DNA of 64,000 nucleotides. It comes from Flavobacterium chryseum. GTDB lineage: Bacteria > Bacteroidota > Bacteroidia > Flavobacteriales > Flavobacteriaceae. This document shows positions 58,857 to 64,000 of this stretch, piece by piece; positions within the stretch are counted from its first letter, which is position 1, and every line of letters starts with the position of its first letter. Location of the stretch: NCBI RefSeq assembly GCF_004362015.1, contig NZ_SNWW01000009.1, positions 114,886 through 178,885 of the forward strand, read 5' to 3'. The notes under the pieces were generated by a model. It ran no database searches. It was not told the origin of the DNA and saw only the letters and a program-made list of their open reading frames with translations. A program made the translations under genes and the position numbers.

Positions 58857-60137
58857 TTATTCTATTCTAAAATTATCAGACAGAACAGCTCCTTTTTTAA
58901 TAACGACAATTCCGTCTTTTATACTATATAATTCGTTGGTAAAATTATCTAAATGCTTACCACCGCTAATGTGAACGTTGTTTCCAATTCGCACATTTTT
59001 ATCGATTAAAGCATTGTTGATATAACAGTTTTCTCCAATTCCAATATGAATTTTATTGATCGTACTTTCATGATTCATTTCGTCAAGGTCCTGATAAAAA
59101 TCATTACCCATTACATAACAGTTCTCCAATACAGTTCCTGTACCAATTCTGGAACGAATGCCAATAACAGAACTTTTAATTTCTTTAGCATTGATAATAC
59201 ATCCTTCTGAAATTAGAGATTGATTGATAACTGAATTTCTAAATTTTGATGGAGGTAATAATCTTGGTCGGGTGAAAATTTTATTATCATTATCAAATAA
59301 ATTAAACTCCGGAATATCAGCTGTTAAGCCAATATTTGCTTCAAAAAATGATTCTATATTTCCGATATCCGTCCAATAACCTTCATATTGATAACTTAGA
59401 ATCTTGTGTTTTCCAACCGCTTGTGGAATGATTTCTTTCCCAAAATCTTTGGTATGCGGATCACACATCAAATCTTCTAATAATTGGCGGTTGAAAATAT
59501 AAATTCCCATTGAAGCCAAATATTTTTTCCCTTTTTCCTGCATTTGTTCGCTTACTTCAGATTCCCATTCAGGTAAAAGCGAGGCATCAGGTTTTTCTAT
59601 AAAAGATTCCACACAGTTTTCATGATTCGTTTTAAGAATTCCAAATTCAGGCGCATCTTTAGCGTTTACAGGCAAAGTTGCAATAGAAATAGCAGCATTA
59701 GCAGCAATATGGGCTTCTAACATTTCATTAAAATCCATTTGATACAATTGATCTCCAGATAAAATTAAGGCATAGTCAAATTCATGTTTAAGAAAATGCG
59801 ACATACATTGGCGAACAGCATCTGCCGTTCCCTGAAACCATGTTGGATTATCAGGAGTTTGTTCTGCAGCTAAAATATCAACAAATGATTGACTGAAAAT
59901 ACTAAAATTAAAAGTGTTTTTGATATGTGCATTTAATGACGCAGAATTAAATTGCGTTAATACAAATATTTTAAAAATATCCGAATTAATACAATTTGAA
60001 ATAGGAATATCAACCAATCTGTATTTTCCACCAATCGGAACTGCAGGTTTTGATCGGGTTTCTGTTAACGGAAACAAACGTGATCCTTGTCCTCCTCCTA
60101 AAATAATAGCAACGACATTCTTCTTTTTAAATTTCAT
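58857..60137 (-). CDS. glgC: Glucose-1-phosphate adenylyltransferase
   Basis: The ATG at 60137 gives 426 residues; the upstream TTG at 60146 is an alternative. The nucleotide-binding IILGGGQGSRLFPLTETRSKPAVPIGGKYRLVDIPISNCINSDI is complete, and FIEKP and the ADP-Glc site region SGDQLYQMDF are present. The C-terminal beta-helix (about 310-426) shows hexapeptide repeats. It makes ADP-glucose for GlgA. It overlaps glgA by 11 bases, so the two are coupled. No obvious truncation. Confidence 0.95.
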   Translation of the reverse strand: MKFKKKNVVAIILGGGQGSRLFPLTETRSKPAVPIGGKYRLVDIPISNCINSDIFKIFVLTQFNSASLNAHIKNTFNFSIFSQSFVDILAAEQTPDNPTWFQGTADAVRQCMSHFLKHEFDYALILSGDQLYQMDFNEMLEAHIAANAAISIATLPVNAKDAPEFGILKTNHENCVESFIEKPDASLLPEWESEVSEQMQEKGKKYLASMGIYIFNRQLLEDLMCDPHTKDFGKEIIPQAVGKHKILSYQYEGYWTDIGNIESFFEANIGLTADIPEFNLFDNDNKIFTRPRLLPPSKFRNSVINQSLISEGCIINAKEIKSSVIGIRSRIGTGTVLENCYVMGNDFYQDLDEMNHESTINKIHIGIGENCYINNALIDKNVRIGNNVHISGGKHLDNFTNELYSIKDGIVVIKKGAVLSDNFRIE

Positions 60138-61554
60138 TTTTCTCAATTATTAGGTTGTATATCTCAATATATTCTTGGCAAACTCTTTCCCAGGAATGGT
60201 CTGTTTCCATTCCGATTTTTCTAATTTTATTGAAGTTTATTTTATCATCGTACAATTTTACTGCACGATTTACAGAATAACAAATATCTCCAACCGATGC
60301 CTGATCATGGCAAATTCCGTTTCCGTCATCTCCAAAATCAATTACTGTATCGCGCAATCCTCCGGTTCTTCTCACAATCGGAATCGTTCCATATCGCAAA
60401 GCATACATCTGATTTAGTCCACAAGGTTCAACTCTCGAAGGCATTAAAATGAAATCTGAACCCGCGTATATTAAATGGGCCAATTCTTCATTATAACCAA
60501 TAAAAACATTATAATTTCCTTTATAATCATTTCTCAATTGAACCAATTGGTCTTCTATAACAGAATTTCCTGATCCTAAAATCAAGATATTGATATTTTC
60601 AAAATTTTCAGACAACGCTAATGCCGAAACCTGAGGCAATAAATCTCCACCTTTTTCTTCAAATAAACGTCCTATAAAACTAAATAGCGGCTTTGAAGGA
60701 TCTAATTCAAATTGTTCACATAATTTTTCTTTATTTTTTTGTTTTCCAATTTCAGAAGATTCTAATGAATAATTTTTAATAATCATTTTATCTTTTGAAG
60801 GATCCCAAACTTCAATATCAATTCCGTTTAAAATTCCTCTTGATTTAGTTCGAACCGAATTAAACAAGGATTCCAAACCATTCGCCGAAATATTAATTTC
60901 ATTTAAATAACTTGGTGAAACGGTAGTAACAAAATTTGCACATTTAATTCCCACAGCTAAAGAATTAAGAGAATTTCCCCATTCTAAAAACCCAACGTGA
61001 ATCAAATCAAATTCAGGTAAATAATGCAATTTATCAAAACCAAACCACCCTTGATACAAACCATTATGAATTGTAATTACAGTTCTTACCTCTCTTAAAT
61101 TTTCATATTTATAAGCATACTTAAGTAAAAACGGAATTAAACCAGTATGATGATCATGGCAATTAATAACAGCCGGAACTATCTTTCGACCAGAAATCCA
61201 ATCTAAAGCAGCTATTTGAAAAGATACAAATCGTTCGATATCATCCTCATATCCATAAACATTTGGACGATCAAATAATTCCTTAATTTCAATCAGATAT
61301 AATTCGTAACCAAGTTTATCAGTGGTTTCTTTTAAGACGCTGAAAGGAAATTCGAAATTTCCCAATGTTACACTTCCCCAATGAACATATTCGAATTCAT
61401 TTTCATTTCTAAATTTTGTATCATAACAAGGCACAACAACCCGAAGCTTATGACCTGCATTCGTCTGATATTTTGGCAATGCACCCACAACATCGGCTAA
61501 TCCGCCAACTTTTGCCATAGGATAGCATTCTGCACTAATATGAAATATTTCCAT
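60127..61554 (-). CDS. glgA: Glycogen synthase (GT5, ADP-glucose dependent)
   Basis: The ATG at 61554 gives 475 residues and the standard N-terminus MEIFHISAECYPMAKVGGLADVVGAL, with the ADP-binding KVGGL motif (Lys15). Other marks are NCHDHHTGLIP, FIGRLFEEKGGDLL and EPCGLNQMYALRYGTIPIVRRTGGLRDTV. The enzyme extends glycogen from ADP-glucose. It is the first gene of glgA-glgC-glgB-GH31. No consensus promoter was recognised in the 136 bases to the divergent alpha/beta hydrolase gene. Confidence 0.94.
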   Translation of the reverse strand: MEIFHISAECYPMAKVGGLADVVGALPKYQTNAGHKLRVVVPCYDTKFRNENEFEYVHWGSVTLGNFEFPFSVLKETTDKLGYELYLIEIKELFDRPNVYGYEDDIERFVSFQIAALDWISGRKIVPAVINCHDHHTGLIPFLLKYAYKYENLREVRTVITIHNGLYQGWFGFDKLHYLPEFDLIHVGFLEWGNSLNSLAVGIKCANFVTTVSPSYLNEINISANGLESLFNSVRTKSRGILNGIDIEVWDPSKDKMIIKNYSLESSEIGKQKNKEKLCEQFELDPSKPLFSFIGRLFEEKGGDLLPQVSALALSENFENINILILGSGNSVIEDQLVQLRNDYKGNYNVFIGYNEELAHLIYAGSDFILMPSRVEPCGLNQMYALRYGTIPIVRRTGGLRDTVIDFGDDGNGICHDQASVGDICYSVNRAVKLYDDKINFNKIRKIGMETDHSWERVCQEYIEIYNLIIEKNEI

Positions 61555-61690
61555 TTTAGAAATGTATAACAATTATTAAAATTAAATTTGGAATTATTTT
61601 TTAGTAAACATCTATTAATATGCTACTTTTATGTTTCCTAAATTTAGGGAAAAATAAATGAAATAAAGAGTTCCTAAAAAAATTAGTAAT

Positions 61691-62557
61691 ATGGCAAAAA
61701 AGGCTAGCAATCCCACACAATCTTTAAAAATTCCACAATTTATCATATTAACAAGTAGAATATGCGCTTTTATTTCAACCAATCTCGTTACAAAATACGC
61801 TGCCAGACTTTTTACAACGCCAATAAAACATAAAGTTCCCAAGAGAGAACTGGATATGGATCATAAAAGCGTTCAAACCACAATATTTGTTCCTGCAATT
61901 AATAAAAACATTGTAACCTATAAATATGGAACAAGTGAAAGACAGATTTTACTAGTTCATGGTTGGTCCGGACGAGGAACTCAATTGTTTAAAATTGCAG
62001 ATGAGTTAGTAAAAACCGGATATTCAACAATAAGTTTTGACGCTCCCGCACATGGGAAATCTGAAGGAAAAACGACAATAATGTCTGAATTTATTCTTTC
62101 TATTTTGGAAATTGAAAAGTTGTATGGACCATTTGAAATTGCAATAGGTCATTCACTGGGAGGAATGTCTGTATTAAATGCAATTAAAGATGGCTTAATG
62201 GTTGAAAAAGTGATAATAATTGGAAGCGGAGATATTGTTCAGGACATATTAGATGAGTTTATTTCTAAATTAACATTAAAACAAGAAATAAGCAATCGTT
62301 TACGTGATCTATTTGAGAATAAATATAAGGTTAAGATGAATGATTTTTCTGCATATAAAGCAGCACAAAAAATAAAAATTCCAGTTTTAGTAATACATGA
62401 CAAAGACGATCCTGAAGTTCCTGTAAAAGCTGGAATTCATATTCATCAACAACTGCAAAATGGAACTTTATATCTAACAGAAGGTTTAGGTCATAGGAAA
62501 ATACTAGGGAATCAAAATGTTATAAAAAAAATCTTAGAGTTTATTAAAAGTGCTTAA
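61691..62557 (+). CDS. Alpha/beta hydrolase
   Basis: 288 residues. The oxyanion-hole segment is LLVHGWSGRGTQLF (about 87-100), and the nucleophile elbow is IAIGHSLGGMS (Ser155). The acid lies in VIHDKDDPEVP, and the C-terminal His is in EGLGHRKIL. The N-terminus (1-50) is an extra basic stretch with a weak hydrophobic segment. Substrate unknown. The gene is divergent from glgA and 47 bases before an endonuclease gene on the same strand. Confidence 0.83.
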   Translation: MAKKASNPTQSLKIPQFIILTSRICAFISTNLVTKYAARLFTTPIKHKVPKRELDMDHKSVQTTIFVPAINKNIVTYKYGTSERQILLVHGWSGRGTQLFKIADELVKTGYSTISFDAPAHGKSEGKTTIMSEFILSILEIEKLYGPFEIAIGHSLGGMSVLNAIKDGLMVEKVIIIGSGDIVQDILDEFISKLTLKQEISNRLRDLFENKYKVKMNDFSAYKAAQKIKIPVLVIHDKDDPEVPVKAGIHIHQQLQNGTLYLTEGLGHRKILGNQNVIKKILEFIKSA

Positions 62558-62604
62558 CTTTATAATAGTTATGTTTTTGTCATTCAATTTTAAAAAATGC
62601 TAAA

Positions 62605-63255
62605 ATGGATTTATTTGGAGAAACAACAAATTGGGAAGTAGAATTAAAGCCTATTTTAAAGAAATATAAAGGAAAAAAGCATCCATTAGAATATGAAAAT
62701 ACCTATCAATTATTGGTAATGGTAGTTTTGTCTGCACAAGATTCTGATGCTAATATCAATAATGTTGCACCTCCATTATTTGAAAAATATCCAACATTAA
62801 AAAGTTTATCTAAAACTGATCCTGAAACATTTATACCCTACATCAGTAAAGTTCGCAACCATTCTACAAAAGCGAGCTGGTTATTGGAAATTGCAAAAAC
62901 AATTAAAAATGATGATGCTATTCCTCTAACTATGGAGGGATTAACAGCCCTTAAAGGTATTGGAAGAAAATCTGCCAATGTAATTTTAAGGGAAAATGAT
63001 AAGCCCGCAGAAGGTATAATTGCAGATTTACATGTTATCAGAGTTGCACCACGAATTGGAATCGTAAAAGATAATAAGGATGGAAATAAAATAGAAAAAG
63101 ACCTTATGCAAGTTTTACCTAAAAAGATTTGGTCAGAAATTGGAATGGCCATCTCGTTTCACGGAAGAGAAATTTGCAGACCCAAACCAAAGTGTGAGGA
63201 ATGTGAATTAACAGATATCTGTCTCTATTACAATACTGTAGTGAAACCCAAATAA
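62605..63255 (+). CDS. Endonuclease III-like DNA glycosylase
   Basis: 216 residues. The LVMVVLSAQDSDANINNVAPPLFEKY opening, the helix-hairpin-helix LTALKGIGRKSANVIL with catalytic Lys122, and the catalytic Asp141 in IIADLHVIRVAPR are all seen. The C-terminal Fe-S cluster ligands are Cys191, 197, 200 and 206 (CX5CX2CX5C), one residue shorter in the first gap than the CX6C of E. coli Nth. It excises oxidised pyrimidines or has a related role, and is probably not the only Nth homologue of the organism. Confidence 0.88.
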   Translation: MDLFGETTNWEVELKPILKKYKGKKHPLEYENTYQLLVMVVLSAQDSDANINNVAPPLFEKYPTLKSLSKTDPETFIPYISKVRNHSTKASWLLEIAKTIKNDDAIPLTMEGLTALKGIGRKSANVILRENDKPAEGIIADLHVIRVAPRIGIVKDNKDGNKIEKDLMQVLPKKIWSEIGMAISFHGREICRPKPKCEECELTDICLYYNTVVKPK

Positions 63256-63257
63256 GT

Positions 63258-63689
63258 TTATTTCCTTCTGGTATCTATTAAATAAATAATTTTCCAAGTA
63301 TCTTTTTCTTTAAATAATGTAAAAGTATTAACACCAGAATGACTTAATTTATCATTTAAATAAAACTCATAAGGTGCCCAAACATGCGCCATTGTGCCAT
63401 CTATTTGAATATTATAACTTAAGATTTTCTCGTTAAATTTTATACTTGACGGAATTGTGGCAATAGATTTATAAAATTCCTTTGCGCTTTCATCAGATAG
63501 TTTATTTCCTTTGATAACACTTTCATTAATTGATTGTAAAATTATTTTAGGCGAACAAACTGACTGTATCTTTAATGTATCTTTTTGATGAAATCCTTCA
63601 AAAAAGATATCAATAGTTTTTTGAACTTCAAGCTTTTGTGCATTTACAGATAATCCTGAAAGCAATAAAATTATAACATAAAACTTCAT
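63258..63689 (-). CDS. Secreted NTF2-like protein (SnoaL-like)
   Basis: 143 residues with a signal peptide (about 1-17, ending VNAQ). The mature part follows the NTF2-like cone fold: TIDIFFEGFHQKDTLKIQSVCSPKIILQSI, IATIPSSIKFNEKILSYNIQIDGTMAHVWAPYEFYLNDKLSHSGVNTFTLFKEKDTWKIIYLIDTRRK. The final beta-strand pattern W-K-I-I-Y-L-I-D is characteristic. No catalytic residues can be named. It converges with the endonuclease gene, with two bases between the stop codons. Confidence 0.75.
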   Translation of the reverse strand: MKFYVIILLLSGLSVNAQKLEVQKTIDIFFEGFHQKDTLKIQSVCSPKIILQSINESVIKGNKLSDESAKEFYKSIATIPSSIKFNEKILSYNIQIDGTMAHVWAPYEFYLNDKLSHSGVNTFTLFKEKDTWKIIYLIDTRRK

Positions 63690-63951
63690 AATTCAGATAG
63701 ATTAAATTTGAATCTAATGTATAAAAAAAAGATTAATATTATTTCTTTAATTCTATTTTAGTGCTAAATAGAAATTGATAATACCTCTCGCCTCTCTGAG
63801 AATCGATTTATCGGTATTTTTGTTTAGTATTTTTGAAATAACAGATTCTCAGAGCACCGGTTTGTCTCTTAAAGGCAATAAATGGCAAAAACACACAACC
63901 CATTATAAACGAAAAAACCCTTCATCTTATGATGAAGGGTTTTTAAAAAGA
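63690..63951. other. Spacer between the NTF2-like gene and the rRNA operon end
   Basis: About 260 bases with no gene. It contains an 11-base perfect inverted repeat, CTCTGAGAATC (63794-63804) and GATTCTCAGAG (63844-63854), separated by 39 bases, and the rRNA terminator at 63913-63946. An open frame at 63775-63978 runs into the 5S sequence and is rejected. Confidence 0.5.
63913..63946 (-). terminator. Intrinsic terminator of the rRNA operon
   Basis: AAAACCCTTCATC (63914-63926) and GATGAAGGGTTTT (63931-63943) form a perfect 13-base stem with a 4-base loop, just after the 3' end of 5S rRNA on the minus strand. Confidence 0.88.
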
Positions 63952-64000
63952 AAGGCGACGACATACTCTCCCACATAACTGCAGTACCATCTGCGCAGGC
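63952..64000 (-). rRNA. rrf: 5S ribosomal RNA, 3' end, partial
   Basis: Read on the minus strand, the last bases of the window give GATGGTACTGCAGTTATGTG followed by GGAGAGTATGTCGTCGCC, the well-known 3' part of bacterial 5S rRNA (helices IV/V and the terminal stem). The gene continues beyond the window, with 23S and 16S expected further on. A terminator directly follows, so this is the end of an rRNA operon transcribed leftward. Confidence 0.88.

Noticed and set aside
63775..63978. 67-codon open frame near the end of the window
   Set aside because: It runs through the rRNA terminator and into the 5S rRNA gene on the other strand, so it is a chance frame.
1..64000. CRISPR arrays, prophage, insertion sequences, tRNA genes
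   Set aside because: No regularly spaced identical repeats, no transposase or integrase-like proteins and no tRNA-like cloverleaf sequences were seen. A faint tRNA could have been missed by eye; a tRNAscan run would decide.

Overview
The window comes from an AT-rich member of the Bacteroidota, most likely a Flavobacterium or a close relative. Several things point there. Promoters carry the TAnnTTTG -7 element with an upstream TTG. The type IX secretion gene porQ is present. There is a fused CcsBA cytochrome c assembly protein, BlaI/M56 regulatory genes, DUF2911, DUF3667, DUF6428 and GIN-domain proteins, and numerous palindromic intergenic repeats. The window starts inside one gene and ends inside a 5S rRNA gene on the minus strand.

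Layout. 0-2.2 kb: the tail of an unidentified gene, a GNAT acetyltransferase, a palindromic repeat and a lipoprotein glutathione peroxidase. 2.2-4.4 kb: an almost gene-free stretch with a strong minus-strand terminator, then an ECF sigma / RskA-type anti-sigma pair. 4.4-8.2 kb: DoxX, DUF3667, then an arsenic operon (ArsR, DUF6428, ArsC-like phosphatase, ACR3 pump). 8.2-13.5 kb: CcsBA on the minus strand and a GH28 pectinase-like enzyme with a clear promoter and LacI-type operator. 13.5-20.1 kb: a plus-strand housekeeping run (DUF2520 dehydrogenase, KdsC-like phosphatase, UbiA prenyltransferase, Maf, MscS, AI-2E transporter, POTRA/beta-barrel protein). 20.3-26.0 kb: a His/Asp-rich secreted protein, then PIG-L deacetylase, a 35-residue membrane peptide, a sodium:solute symporter and an orphan sensor-like membrane protein. 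26.3-30.1 kb, minus strand: DUF2911, HAD, TcdA, TatD and DUF1684. 30.2-36.6 kb: MFS, a BlaI/M56 regulatory pair with two tandem operators, a 46-residue secreted peptide, a frameshifted serine hydrolase carrying a carbohydrate-binding-like C-terminus, a conserved small protein and an RhtA-like exporter. 36.7-38.5 kb: fasciclin and two tandem ExbD-like proteins. 38.7-47.7 kb, minus strand: lon, porQ, L,D-transpeptidase, cmk, nucleoside permease and rpsA. 48-51.8 kb: a lipoprotein, then an ECF sigma operon ending in DUF4097-like and GIN-domain cell-envelope proteins. 51.9-61.6 kb, minus strand: Atg22-like MFS, M48 protease, and the glycogen group glgA-glgC-glgB with a GH31 alpha-glucosidase. 61.7-64 kb: alpha/beta hydrolase, an endonuclease III homologue, an NTF2-like secreted protein and the 3' end of an rRNA operon with its terminator.

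Most of the window is ordinary chromosomal backbone; I see no prophage, insertion sequence, CRISPR array or complete defence system. The parts I find most worth a second look are these: the tandem ExbD-like proteins with cysteine clusters, one of which has lost the segment containing the acidic residue; the BlaI/M56 locus with its interleaved operators; the 35-residue partner of the symporter; the frameshift directly after the SxxK motif of the serine hydrolase; and the families of palindromic intergenic repeats. No database search or alignment was run. Family names are recognised from motifs and overall sequence, and coordinates of motifs are counted by hand.
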